A stretch of DNA of 64,000 nt from Alcanivorax sp. (GCA_022565695.1 JAIUME010000009.1:1-64000); one strand, 5' to 3'; shown: positions 48,775 to 58,280, counted from the stretch's first letter. The notes: generated by a model not told the origin, from the sequence alone. Numbers and translations are program-made.

Positions 48775-49701
48775 ATGGAAGCCCCGTTCATGTCCAGCGA
48801 GATCGACTGGGCGCCACTGGCGCTGGGGGAATTACACCAATCCCGTACCCGCACATTGTGCGAGCGCATGCTCGGCATCGACTCCGATGAAATCGAGGGC
48901 GCCATTCTCTATGTCATCGAGGAGCTGGCACGGGACGACTGGGCCAAATGCCGCAAGTTCCAGGGCAAATCCAAACCGGAAACCTGGCTCTATTCCCTCA
49001 CCGTCAACATCATTCGTGAATACCGCCAGAAACATATCAGCGGCAAGAAGCGCCCGCCGGTGTGGATTCAGGAACAGACCGCCCCCATCTGGGAACGCGT
49101 CTGGCGCCTGCTGATGGTCAATATGCATCGCCCCACTGAAATCATTCACGAACTCACCACCGGCGATGCACACACTGAAAGCGAAGTGCGTGAGGTCATC
49201 CGCACGATTCAGCAACGGCAATATCAAAGCAGCCTGCGGCGCCGCGACAACGCCAGTGCTGCACCCGCCACAGAACGCATACAACTGCTGTATGCCAGCA
49301 ACCATGAAGCCAGCGAACATTCACTGGAAAATCTCGCGGATGACCATGAGGATGACTGGCGACAACGCGGCTATGAGGAGCTGCTGCTGTGGCTCGACGG
49401 CTGCCTGGGCGGCACCGGCCGCGCGGAGACATTGACCGCCGCCCTGGACCCTGACGCCCTGGCGCAGGCCAGCCAGGCCCTGTCGCTGGGCGACGACGCC
49501 CTGCTGATACTGCGACTGCACTTTGTCGAAAACCAGAGCTGGCAACAGATCGCACGCACCCTGAACCTGCCCGGCCACCAGCCGGCCCGCATCGCCCAGC
49601 GCGCCTGCCGCGATATCGGCAGCGCCCTCGCCAGCGCCGGTATCTCGCTGAGCGATCTGCTGCCGGATGACGAACTGTCGGAGGACGCCCATGCAAATTG
49701 A
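48775..49701 (+). CDS. Sigma-70-family (ECF-like) RNA polymerase sigma factor
   Basis: A 308-residue protein. The N-terminal part resembles sigma region 2 (FQGKSKPETWLYSLTVNIIREYRQK, in two parts, is the region-2.4-like helix). The C-terminal DDALLILRLHFVENQSWQQIA followed by TLNLPGHQPARIAQRACRDI matches sigma region 4. A long linker between them is unusual for ECF factors. It is divergent from the giant CHAT gene and 35 bases upstream of a membrane anti-sigma-like gene. That suggests a signal-released sigma that turns on the CHAT gene (inference). The ribosome-binding site is weak. ATG 48790 is an alternative start. Confidence 0.82.
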   Translation: MEAPFMSSEIDWAPLALGELHQSRTRTLCERMLGIDSDEIEGAILYVIEELARDDWAKCRKFQGKSKPETWLYSLTVNIIREYRQKHISGKKRPPVWIQEQTAPIWERVWRLLMVNMHRPTEIIHELTTGDAHTESEVREVIRTIQQRQYQSSLRRRDNASAAPATERIQLLYASNHEASEHSLENLADDHEDDWRQRGYEELLLWLDGCLGGTGRAETLTAALDPDALAQASQALSLGDDALLILRLHFVENQSWQQIARTLNLPGHQPARIAQRACRDIGSALASAGISLSDLLPDDELSEDAHAN

Positions 49702-49736
49702 ACTGCCTGTCCCTCCAATGACGCGTGGATACGATA

Positions 49737-50600
49737 ATGACTGATCATCACAAACAGGACAGTCCGCAGGACCGCCTGGACCAGCTTCGCGCCCTCCTCG
49801 GGCTCGTCGACCTGGCTGTGCCCGATCGCGAGCCATCAGGCCCGATACCGGACAGCGAGGACCTGGCCGCATTGCTGGACAACAGCCTGGACGCCACCCG
49901 GCGGGCCCAGGTGATCAGTCATTTGCTGGTCAATGACGACCTCTATGAAGACTGGCTACTGCTGACCGAACATGCCGACCTGCTGCCCGACGCACGCCCG
50001 CAGACAGCGGCTGAGGTAACAACAGCCACCGCCCCGGCCGGTGCCGAGAACCCCTGGTGGCTACGCCTGGGCAGCTGGCGCCCGACCATGGCGGCTGCCG
50101 CCGTCATCGCACTGGTCGTGGGCATCGCCTACAACCCGGCCACAGACCCGGTGGACAAACTCTATGCCGAGTACGGCAGCGGCCTGCACCAGACCCTCGC
50201 CGCCCTGCCCGACGTCACCAGCCGCTCCCCCTCCCGCCCCTGGGAAACCTGGCAACTGGCCCTGGCCAGCGGCCTGGATGAAGGCCTGGATACCCTGGGA
50301 CACGAGCGCAACCTGTATGACATCGACCGGGAACGCCTGCACGACGCCAGCGTGCGCTATCGCGGCCTGCGCAACACACAACTGGACGAAGTGCGCGACA
50401 CCGGCCGTCTGGCTTTGCTGGGGGTGCTGGTCTGCGCGCAACAGAACGAAGCGGCAGCGGAGAGCGTGATCCGTGAACTGTCACCACGCTGGTCGTCTGT
50501 TTCGGCAGGCGCCCCGGTGTCTGCACCGGAGCTTGATCCGGGGGATGCGCTGGAGAGTGCGTGTATGGCGGGGGAATGGGCGTTGCAGTCGTTAAGGTGA
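49737..50600 (+). CDS. Membrane-anchored putative anti-sigma protein
   Basis: A 287-residue protein. The cytosolic N-terminal segment DLAALLDNSLDATRRAQVISHL (two stretches) has the shape of the anti-sigma zinc-finger helix but lacks its Cys/His ligands. One membrane helix (about 115-132) precedes a ~150-residue periplasmic helical domain. Following directly after a sigma-like gene, it is most likely the cognate anti-sigma factor sensing an envelope signal. I prefer ATG 49737, but an in-frame GTG lies 12 bases earlier. Confidence 0.7.
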   Translation: MTDHHKQDSPQDRLDQLRALLGLVDLAVPDREPSGPIPDSEDLAALLDNSLDATRRAQVISHLLVNDDLYEDWLLLTEHADLLPDARPQTAAEVTTATAPAGAENPWWLRLGSWRPTMAAAAVIALVVGIAYNPATDPVDKLYAEYGSGLHQTLAALPDVTSRSPSRPWETWQLALASGLDEGLDTLGHERNLYDIDRERLHDASVRYRGLRNTQLDEVRDTGRLALLGVLVCAQQNEAAAESVIRELSPRWSSVSAGAPVSAPELDPGDALESACMAGEWALQSLR

Positions 50601-50603
50601 GGG

Positions 50604-51146
50604 TCAGACGCGCAGCAATCCATTGGAAAGCGCCTCTATGTTGTTAGCGCCACAGTCAACAGCCACCTCAAATCGATCCGCTGTGGTGTCCCGTAAACTC
50701 CCGACCTGCAGAATGTTCTGCCCATGGTCCTCGACGGCGGTATATAGCGCCGCCTCATACCTGCAACGCATCGCCTTGTCTGCTTGTGGACCCAGGTCAG
50801 CATAAAAGACGCTCATGCATTCAAGCATTGTCCTGTTGAACTCATCTGCATCAAGGTGCGCGTATTTGGCGATCATGCCTTGCCTGGCGCGATACATCAG
50901 TATCTTGATATTTTTCTTCAGCGCCTCTGGGCAGTATCCCGCATAACTCCCTGCCAGATGACCCTTCCTGTGATTTCTTTGTCGGACCAATACATCCTGC
51001 GCCTCACCCACATAGTGAACACGGTAGATCCCCTTGGAATCTTTGACACACCATATATAGATGCCATTTATGCCAGGCGGAATATCATCAATAACCGGGC
51101 TTGAACCAATAACGGAATATGGCCCTGTGATGCTTAACTTATTCAT
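50604..51146 (-). CDS. GIY-YIG nuclease-like protein
   Basis: A 180-residue protein. The N-terminal GINGIYIWCVK (26-36) and HYVGEAQDVLVRQRNH (44-59) match the GIY-YIG core with the following Arg. A Glu-rich helix later (YEAALYTAVE) may supply the metal-binding Glu. No DNA-binding domain is apparent. Base composition is lower in GC than the preceding genes, hinting at transfer. It lies 68 bases after an XRE gene on the same strand. Confidence 0.75.
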   Translation of the reverse strand: MNKLSITGPYSVIGSSPVIDDIPPGINGIYIWCVKDSKGIYRVHYVGEAQDVLVRQRNHRKGHLAGSYAGYCPEALKKNIKILMYRARQGMIAKYAHLDADEFNRTMLECMSVFYADLGPQADKAMRCRYEAALYTAVEDHGQNILQVGSLRDTTADRFEVAVDCGANNIEALSNGLLRV

Positions 51147-51214
51147 CTCGCCCCCTGAAAGCAGTAAAGAAAAGCAACCTTCAATGGACCGTGCTGACGT
51201 GCAGATCGTACCGC

Positions 51215-51457
51215 TCAGGTGTCGCCGAACAGACTCTCCTCCACGTCAAACAGCCACTCGAAACCTTCTTCCAGTCCCAGAATCCGGGCAGCCTCATGGT
51301 ACTTGCCAAGCGCGACGCTCAGATCGCCCTGTTCCATTTTTTGCAGGGTCGAGCGCGCAACGCCGATACGCACTGCGAAAGCTTGCAGATCATCACAAGG
51401 AAAGCGGCGTTTGCGGGCCGCGCGCAGGCGCTGGCCGAGAGCTGGGAGCTGTTTCAT
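51215..51457 (-). CDS. XRE-family helix-turn-helix regulator
   Basis: An 80-residue single-domain repressor. The HTH spans about residues 22-58 (LQAFAVRIGVARSTLQKMEQGD). AAGAGG precedes the ATG. Small XRE proteins of this size are often autoregulating antitoxins or phage-type repressors. Paired inverted repeats lie just upstream. The GIY-YIG gene downstream could be its partner. Confidence 0.9.
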   Translation of the reverse strand: MKQLPALGQRLRAARKRRFPCDDLQAFAVRIGVARSTLQKMEQGDLSVALGKYHEAARILGLEEGFEWLFDVEESLFGDT

Positions 51458-51479
51458 AAGCGCCTCTTGGCCGGTGAAT

Positions 51480-51538
51480 GTACCGGGATATCGGTACCCT
51501 GGCCGTTATAAGGGCTTAAATACCGTTATTACGGTATT
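51480..51538. promoter_or_regulatory. Two related inverted repeats upstream of the XRE gene
   Basis: GTACCG-N5-CGGTAC (51480-51496) and AATACCGT-N4-ACGGTATT (51519-51538) share the half-site TACCG. They sit 23-81 bases before the XRE start, as expected for autoregulatory operators. The second overlaps the stop of the CvfB-like gene. Confidence 0.6.
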
Positions 51539-52365
51539 GCGATATGATCCGCATGGATCACAATCAGCCCCTGCTTGTACAAGCCACCGATGGCTTTCTT
51601 GAAGTTGTTCTTGCTGACACCGAAAGCGGCGGTGATGGCCGACGGCGAGCTCTTGTCGCTTAACGGCAAGTGACCACCGTTCTCTCGCAGCCGGGCCAGA
51701 ATACGCTCGGAAAGTTCATCCCGCCCCTGGCCCCCCTGGGGTTGCAGGCTCAGGCTGATCTTGCCATCGGCCCTCATCTCACTGATGTAGCCCTTCAGGC
51801 TCAGGCCATTGCGCACATGCCGGAACAGCTCATTGCGGTGCAGCAGGCCCCAGTGGCGATGATTGATGATCGCCTTGAAGCCCATTTCGGTGGATGACGT
51901 CAGCAGCAGATCCACCTGCTCCCCCACCTGGTAGCGCGCCGGTGTCTTGTCCAGATAACGGTCCAGCCGGGCACTCGCGGCAATGCGCCCGGAGCGATCA
52001 TCCAGGAACACATACACCGCGCAATAATCGCCCACCTGTAACGGGCGCTGTTCTTCCGAATGGGGCAGCAACAGATCCTTGGGCAAGCCCCAGTCGAGAA
52101 ACAGACCCACGGGGTTGATATCCACCACCTTCAGGCTGGCAAACTCCCCCACCTGTACCTTCGGCTTGCGAGTGGTCGCCACAGGGCGGTCTTCGCTGTC
52201 GTGATAGACGAAGACCTCCAGCTCATCACCCGGCTCACAGGGCTGATCCGCCGGGATGTCGCGCCGGGGCAACAGGATGCTCTGGCCATCACCGGCGTCC
52301 AGGAAGAGGCCGAAATCGGAATGGCGAAGGATCGGGAGGCGGTTGAATTGTCCGATTTGTACCAT
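51529..52365 (-). CDS. CvfB/YitL-type S1 RNA-binding protein
   Basis: A 278-residue protein with S1-like OB folds (GLFLDAGDGQSILLPRRD, VVDINPVGLFLDWG) and a C-terminal winged helix (SPSAITAAFGVSKNNFKKAIGGL), as in the CvfB/YitL family of RNA-binding regulators. The start MVQIGQFNRLPIL (52365) matches family N-termini. The upstream frame to 52542 is not conserved in style. Confidence 0.9.
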   Translation of the reverse strand: MVQIGQFNRLPILRHSDFGLFLDAGDGQSILLPRRDIPADQPCEPGDELEVFVYHDSEDRPVATTRKPKVQVGEFASLKVVDINPVGLFLDWGLPKDLLLPHSEEQRPLQVGDYCAVYVFLDDRSGRIAASARLDRYLDKTPARYQVGEQVDLLLTSSTEMGFKAIINHRHWGLLHRNELFRHVRNGLSLKGYISEMRADGKISLSLQPQGGQGRDELSERILARLRENGGHLPLSDKSSPSAITAAFGVSKNNFKKAIGGLYKQGLIVIHADHIAIP

Positions 52366-52683
52366 TAGGGGGGCCTGTGGATCAGTAGATGTTGGCGGCA
52401 TTCTAACATTGCTGCCGGCCACTGCGACGCCAAATGATCTATGATACAGCGGGTTGAACAACCCTTTCATGAGAAAACTGTGCTGGGGCAAGTCCATCAA
52501 AGAGAAAAGCCTATCTACTAAAGCCAGAGAACTGTAGTTCATAACGCCCCGCTCTGCGGAAAATTTGGAGTGCAGCGGTAAATTTGTCCGTCAGCAGTGC
52601 CTTGTGAAGCGCTCAAATGCTCGCCTCCTACTAAATACGATAAATAATACACATTAACAATGTTATAATTCATCTAGCAAAAA
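52366..52683. other. AT-rich boundary of the defence-like island
   Basis: The composition shifts from GC-rich to AT-rich across these ~320 bases. I see no gene, tRNA or clear terminator. This is one edge of the low-GC island that runs to about 59.2 kb. Confidence 0.5.
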
Positions 52684-55600
52684 CTAATTGATAGCTTCAA
52701 ACTGGCGATATGAGCCTTCTCCGTCTAGACTCTCAGTCCTAGCATATCTTCTTTCTCCAGCAATGCGCTTAAATGGCGTTATCCTCATCGTCTCACCCAA
52801 TTTTTCGAACAAGTCTTTTCTAAGGTATATAAGATCGCGATAGTTACTAAAGGTATCGCCTTTGGGGTTAATGTTTAACACGGCCATATCGCCGCTTTTA
52901 TCCAAATACATGAATTGAGAGGGATAGAAACGAAGCCCAAGCTCTTTTACGACCCAGGGAGACAATGCCAATCGGTTAGTACTTTCCTTCGAAAAACCAG
53001 GGCTTTCCCAATAGTAGTTAAAGGTCGTGGAAAGAATTTTCAAGTTATCAAAAATAGGGACTTCGCGCTCAAAGGTTCCGCCTTTTATACAGATTTCATC
53101 ACTGAATCTAACCTCAGGTTGTTCGTATGTCTGGGTCTCATATCCAACTTCGATTCTGACCTCGGAGCTTTCAGAAAAATCATTAAGAGCTTCACAATAT
53201 AACTCCCCTGCATAGACATCATAACTGCTATATTTTTCCGGCCAGTCAATCTTCCTTTTCTCGGCCATGTACTTCTTAAATTGACTCATACAGCTTTCAG
53301 AAAAAAATGCAGTATCTATTGAACAATAGAAATTTCTATCTAATTCTTTAGATTCCTCAGAAATAAATCCATATAAAAGAACCCAATCTTGACCATCCGA
53401 ATTAATATCAATAATACTTGAAATATTAGGAGGTTTGTCTTCCAGTATCCAATCTTTTGTAGTCATAGATTTATCAGAGAGAAATTCATGGGCACCAAGC
53501 TCTGAATCTTCGACCTGACTGGGGAAAAATGGATCTATATCCGTAGCAAAGCGAGCTTCACTATAATATTCCAATTTGGATTCATCACTTAATTTTCCAG
53601 CAAGCTCATAATAAGCAATCCACGAGTATTTCTTTCCATATCTTTCAATTCGGGGTCGACTTGAGCGCGAGAAGTGGTGTCTATCTGATTCAATAAGCTC
53701 TTCAACCTTTTTAAACTGATCCTGAGACCATCCCAGCTCATTTACTCTCCAAAGAATGTTACAACGAGCAATCTTATATCCTTCATGTGAATAGTCATAA
53801 TTCCCCCTATCCTTCACAAGACGCCCAATTGTATAGTTTTCAAAATCCATTCTAAAAGGTGAGTTGTAACGAGAATACTCCTTTTCATCTTCTTTAGTAC
53901 ATCCCCAATCCCTCCTGGGCATCTCCGGAAATGGGTGCAGGAATAAACCGTGATTCAGATCTTTTGTACCATCAGGGTGATGAAATGCGATTAGCTTCAA
54001 TGTGCAACTTGCATACTCTCTTGCTAACAAATGTGTTGTGGAATTTGAAGCATTTCTAACAAAAATTTCGTTATATAGTCCTTTCCCGTAATTAATAATC
54101 ACACCCTTGTATTCTGGCAAACTAACTAAGATTGATGTAAGCGCATAACTTGAGGCCAACAAGCGCTCCGAAACATAAGGATCATTTACACTCAGTTGTT
54201 CTAAAGTTAGCTCAAACATCGAAACAGGATTCTGCTGGCCCACATGATACAGTAACTCTGTGGCACAATCCCTCAGCTCAATTACTGTAGATGTAAGATG
54301 CCAGGAGAAAAAAATCATCCTCAACCGAATAGTTTCAGGGTCGAATTTAGCTCCGGATTTTATATTTGTTAAATGATCTTTAAGTGCGCTAATAATTTCC
54401 GATTTTTGGCTTCTAGTATACTCCGTCCATGACAAGTCTCTATCTGCCGCAGACAAATTAAATAATATTTCATTCAAGAACTCTGCATTTAGTGGGTGCT
54501 TAACTGCATACCTCAAAGTCAACAGCTGCTCAATATCCCTTGTCGATAGCCCATCATGAGTTATTAGAGATTTATAATTATCGAGTGTTTCCGAGCAAAT
54601 GTCATTCTTATCAATTAGAGGAGTCAGTGCTAGCGCAACCGGTTTATAGTCTTCTGGTAGAGCCTTCCAAAGCTGTTCTAGATATATTGTTTTCGGTATC
54701 AATACCACTAAAGCATGGAGAATATCTTGGGAAAGCGGGTGCTGATCCGACATTTCACCAAATAGTTTTTTGATAACATCAGACTTCGCGACCCATTCGC
54801 TTAAACTCTGCTTATCTGAGTTCTTCCCTAGAAGATACTCCGCAACAATAAAGCCACCCAAACGATCATATACTGGTGTCAGTTTGTAGCTAAATATTTT
54901 GTCCCCTTCGTCTCGAAATATAATTCCCTCTTGTGCCAGAAGGTTAACCATATCTGAGTCCCAATCATTAAGGGGAAGTTTCACCTTGTCCCTAAAATCA
55001 TCCTCTGCTATTGATCTGGCACCTTTCTCCCATATACATTCCCCTAGAAAATAGATAGCTTTCTTGGTATCTTCGACTCCATATTTCTGTCTAAGATTTG
55101 TCAAACTGGCGATAGAGTTTGCAGTATGATTTACTTGCTCTCTAAAAAGACTGTAGATTGAAGAAGGGAAATATGAAACACGCATTTCGTTTTCAGATTT
55201 TCTGTTAGTAACCTCACAAAATATTTTAAGATTCAAAGGATGGGAGAAAAAACCCAAAGGCGCAGTAAATGGGTCTGCTTTAATTTTGTAAAGCCGGAAA
55301 TAATCTTCAATCGCTTTGTAAGTTAACGCTTCACTATACCCTTCCGAAAGAATCTCAAAAGCCGATTCCGGTAGCGATTGCTGCGCACTGCTTTCTCTGC
55401 CATCGTGTCGTTGACGTCTGTTTCGCCGGTAGTAATTTTCATAGCCTTTTTCTGATGTTCTTAAGGTACATACCAACACGACGTTAGGATATTTCTTTAA
55501 AACTGGAAGAGTGGATTCGAATAAGTGTTTCCATTCTCTCGGGTCTTGAGCTTCGTTTAATCCATCAATAACGATTGGCAGACGTCTGCTTGATCTTTCA

Positions 55601-56784
55601 CCCGCGGAGTTCACCGCTGAAATTAATGCCTCGAAGTTGTTAACCTGTTTCTGGTAGAAAGTGAAACTATGAGCAATATCGTCTAGCGTCATATCCTTCT
55701 TAAGGCATCTTCCGAGTATAAAAACTCCGGCGGGCCTATCAGACATCTGCGCTGATAGCTCCACGGCCAGCTGTGTCTTTCCACCACCAGCGTCCGCCAA
55801 AATTGCAATAAATTGTTGGGAAAGTAGCTCAACAGCAGACCTGAACAAATTTCTTATATCTTTTATATACGCTAAAGAATTAGTAATCGTCAAAGCTAAC
55901 GGTAGGTTACCTGAACGAAGTCGCATTAAAGTTCTTTGAATTTCCAATTTCGACCAAGAGTCAACATCCTCAAGCGCCGCCCTTACATCCTGAATATCAT
56001 CTCCACAGATATCTTTATTAAAGATCTCACAACACCCAATGAGGTTGGTGCAATATGCATGAAAAACCTCTAACTCATCTCTCCAACGATAATATTCTGG
56101 ATTATTAATGCTTAATTCAATTTCCTCAGATACTTCAGATAAATCATCTGCTATATTTTTTAATGTGTCCCACGCTTCTTTTTCGCCCAACACCTTTCTA
56201 ACCTGGAGTTCGGCATCCATTCGCTGATGAACCTCATGGAGCCAACGACTTTTTATAGGAGCAATTGATTTTTCATGCTGCTCAAGCAGCATTTCATTTG
56301 TCAGCGCAAGCTCGCCAAAATAAGAGTTGCGCAAATCCAAAGCAGGGCCTGATAAGAGCTCATCTAAGTCATGTTGACTCCAAAGATGAAGGGTAAAGCC
56401 ATAGTTACTTTCAAGATCATAGAACCATTTTTGATCACTTTTAGCTAGGGTTTGGTGGGTCCATAGAAACCAATGATTAATATGTGACACGTGCTCTTTA
56501 GTTTTATCTAGTGAATGTATAATTTGCTGCTTAGCTATATTGGTTAACTCTCCATTTTTTTTATATTCAAACCATTTATTTTGCCATCCAACAGTCTCAT
56601 TTTTTCTTGCTAATCGTGGGTGGTCGTTGTTCAATGTAATATAGAACTCGACACCAGGCTGGTTCTTCAGTTCATGCAGAGGACCTAAACTGCCAAAGTT
56701 TCTCCTAACCACTCCTCGGCATAGCTTCTCAAAATTTTCAGTATCAGAACCGGGCAAATTTTGAAAACGATTCCAATCAAGCAT
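52684..56784 (-). CDS. STAND/NACHT-type NTPase with N-terminal Mrr-like nuclease
   Basis: A 1366-residue protein. Residues ~15-145 look like a PD-(D/E)xK (Mrr-like) nuclease: GVEF with Glu46 and WQNK with Gln68-x-Lys70. A helical linker leads to the NTPase, with Walker A ADAGGGKT (330-337, Lys336) and Walker B IVIDGLNE (404-411, Asp407). A long alpha-helical or repeat-like C-terminus (about 620-1366) would sense the trigger. This architecture matches Avs-like antiphage STAND proteins, which oligomerise on recognising phage proteins and degrade DNA. It is last in an operon with a radical SAM enzyme and a small protein. It is strongly AT-rich compared with the core, a sign of transfer. Confidence 0.85.
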   Translation of the reverse strand: MLDWNRFQNLPGSDTENFEKLCRGVVRRNFGSLGPLHELKNQPGVEFYITLNNDHPRLARKNETVGWQNKWFEYKKNGELTNIAKQQIIHSLDKTKEHVSHINHWFLWTHQTLAKSDQKWFYDLESNYGFTLHLWSQHDLDELLSGPALDLRNSYFGELALTNEMLLEQHEKSIAPIKSRWLHEVHQRMDAELQVRKVLGEKEAWDTLKNIADDLSEVSEEIELSINNPEYYRWRDELEVFHAYCTNLIGCCEIFNKDICGDDIQDVRAALEDVDSWSKLEIQRTLMRLRSGNLPLALTITNSLAYIKDIRNLFRSAVELLSQQFIAILADAGGGKTQLAVELSAQMSDRPAGVFILGRCLKKDMTLDDIAHSFTFYQKQVNNFEALISAVNSAGERSSRRLPIVIDGLNEAQDPREWKHLFESTLPVLKKYPNVVLVCTLRTSEKGYENYYRRNRRQRHDGRESSAQQSLPESAFEILSEGYSEALTYKAIEDYFRLYKIKADPFTAPLGFFSHPLNLKIFCEVTNRKSENEMRVSYFPSSIYSLFREQVNHTANSIASLTNLRQKYGVEDTKKAIYFLGECIWEKGARSIAEDDFRDKVKLPLNDWDSDMVNLLAQEGIIFRDEGDKIFSYKLTPVYDRLGGFIVAEYLLGKNSDKQSLSEWVAKSDVIKKLFGEMSDQHPLSQDILHALVVLIPKTIYLEQLWKALPEDYKPVALALTPLIDKNDICSETLDNYKSLITHDGLSTRDIEQLLTLRYAVKHPLNAEFLNEILFNLSAADRDLSWTEYTRSQKSEIISALKDHLTNIKSGAKFDPETIRLRMIFFSWHLTSTVIELRDCATELLYHVGQQNPVSMFELTLEQLSVNDPYVSERLLASSYALTSILVSLPEYKGVIINYGKGLYNEIFVRNASNSTTHLLAREYASCTLKLIAFHHPDGTKDLNHGLFLHPFPEMPRRDWGCTKEDEKEYSRYNSPFRMDFENYTIGRLVKDRGNYDYSHEGYKIARCNILWRVNELGWSQDQFKKVEELIESDRHHFSRSSRPRIERYGKKYSWIAYYELAGKLSDESKLEYYSEARFATDIDPFFPSQVEDSELGAHEFLSDKSMTTKDWILEDKPPNISSIIDINSDGQDWVLLYGFISEESKELDRNFYCSIDTAFFSESCMSQFKKYMAEKRKIDWPEKYSSYDVYAGELYCEALNDFSESSEVRIEVGYETQTYEQPEVRFSDEICIKGGTFEREVPIFDNLKILSTTFNYYWESPGFSKESTNRLALSPWVVKELGLRFYPSQFMYLDKSGDMAVLNINPKGDTFSNYRDLIYLRKDLFEKLGETMRITPFKRIAGERRYARTESLDGEGSYRQFEAIN

Positions 56785-56793
56785 AATTAAATC

Positions 56794-57177
56794 CTAGCTT
56801 TTCTTGCTTTCCGGATAATCATGGGCTGAAAAAACTTCAACCCTCGCACCTTTATGTATTAGAAGACTAATGAATGCATTGACATCGTCATCTGAGCTAA
56901 TGCGGATTTCTTTATCATGACGGGAAACATGAACATCATATAATAAGTGGCCTAGCTGCTGAGGCGTCAGGGAAAAGAGATTTTCTTTACCCAAAAAATC
57001 GAGAGTTTTTCTATCATACCGATCGGCATCAACATCAAACTCTGCGTTTTCGCTTAGAAAACGCGTGACTTTATCGGTTAATTGTTCAAACTCTTCGGCT
57101 TCGTGCTCCTCTTTAAAAATACCAATTATCACGAGATTTAGCGAGTGTTCAGATCCATAGCTATTCCAAATTTTCAT
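56794..57177 (-). CDS. Small DUF6375-like protein
   Basis: A 127-residue acidic protein starting MKIWNSYGSEHSLNLV, which recalls DUF6375 (from memory, moderate certainty). No catalytic motif is obvious. It overlaps the radical SAM stop by 4 bases (ATGA) and ends 9 bases before the STAND gene, so the three are very likely one functional unit. It might be the substrate of the radical SAM enzyme or a regulator of the STAND protein. Confidence 0.75.
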   Translation of the reverse strand: MKIWNSYGSEHSLNLVIIGIFKEEHEAEEFEQLTDKVTRFLSENAEFDVDADRYDRKTLDFLGKENLFSLTPQQLGHLLYDVHVSRHDKEIRISSDDDVNAFISLLIHKGARVEVFSAHDYPESKKS

Positions 57178-58079
57178 GCTGATTTCCGCCCTTCTATTAA
57201 CCTGCTAAATGCGTACATTACACCCCTATCATTAATAATCTGACCGCCACTATCAAAGGAGCATCGTTTCAATATACCGTTGGCATCTATGTGAGCAAAC
57301 GCAATATCTTCTGCCTCGCAGGGCATAGGGGATTGGCTTCTTATCAATTTAGAATGCGCAGAGCTAATCGATAGCTGTAAACTACCTCTGTAAGAACCTA
57401 TCCAGTCTGAAAGCTGAGTAAGCGTTTGCTGTGTAACGGCTTTCCCTCGGCCATGCGCTGCTTCTGGAAGAAGAAGCAGTTCCTTGGCATGAAACTCTTC
57501 CGCAATCTCCGCAGCTTTCGTCAAACCAGTAACTGTTGCCTCATTGACAACATAGTTGATTCCGAACGGAATTTTCCCCTTGATTAAACTCAACTTTTCA
57601 AGGAAAGAAGGAAAAGAGCGACCCCTTATTTTTTCATAGGTATAGTGCACACCATCCATGCTTACTCTGAGGAAATTCACCGATGATCTCAGGGCCTCAA
57701 CTAACGGGACATTCAATCTATGACCATGAGATGTCATAGTTATCGCGAGATTAGTATAGGTACGCCCAAACTCGCAAAGCTCATGTATTTTTGGGTAGAG
57801 CATTGGCTCCCCCCCGCCAAAGCCAACTCCAAAACAGCCCGCGCTATCTAGCTCTAGCATCCACTGTTTTAAAGATTCAAAGTCCAATCTTGCAGGCGTT
57901 TTGGATGCATAGCAGTGGGTACACTCAAGATCACAAGCGTTAGTTAGTGCGATCGAAACTTGCCTTGGGCTAAATGTCCAAAGATCAGTTGGTGGAACAA
58001 TCTCGTCCAGCAGGACATTGCTGCCTGAATCTCGGTCAAAAATATGTACGCCATCGGGCCCTAATCTTACTTTTGACAT
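57174..58079 (-). CDS. Radical SAM enzyme
   Basis: A 301-residue enzyme. The [4Fe-4S] motif CDLECTHC has Cys49, Cys53 and Cys56. The SAM-binding GGGEP is at 88-92, and ISMDG-like VSMDGVHYTYEKIRG later. There are a few C-terminal cysteines (PMPCEAED, KRCSFD) but not a full SPASM set. Radical SAM enzymes of this size modify peptides or small molecules. It is first gene of the STAND operon, AT-rich, and has a poor ribosome-binding site. Confidence 0.9.
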   Translation of the reverse strand: MSKVRLGPDGVHIFDRDSGSNVLLDEIVPPTDLWTFSPRQVSIALTNACDLECTHCYASKTPARLDFESLKQWMLELDSAGCFGVGFGGGEPMLYPKIHELCEFGRTYTNLAITMTSHGHRLNVPLVEALRSSVNFLRVSMDGVHYTYEKIRGRSFPSFLEKLSLIKGKIPFGINYVVNEATVTGLTKAAEIAEEFHAKELLLLPEAAHGRGKAVTQQTLTQLSDWIGSYRGSLQLSISSAHSKLIRSQSPMPCEAEDIAFAHIDANGILKRCSFDSGGQIINDRGVMYAFSRLIEGRKSA

Positions 58080-58280
58080 TTATAACCTACGCCCCATCAA
58101 TTCTTTTATGAATTTAACAGTTGCATTTAACTGCCTCTATATTTATTTTAAAATCCAAACAGGAAAAATATTAAATGCCATTATTAACAGTTTGCACCTT
58201 AAGGAAATTAATTATTGAATATTGGGATTCTTATCTACGCTTAAAGCCTAAAACACCGACGCCTATCTGCCCATTTCTTG

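Noticed and set aside
58082-58280. A second attC after the 131-residue orphan gene
   Set aside because: CCTAAC overlaps the stop as in cassettes, but no matching R' box (GTTRRRY) at a proper distance could be found by eye.
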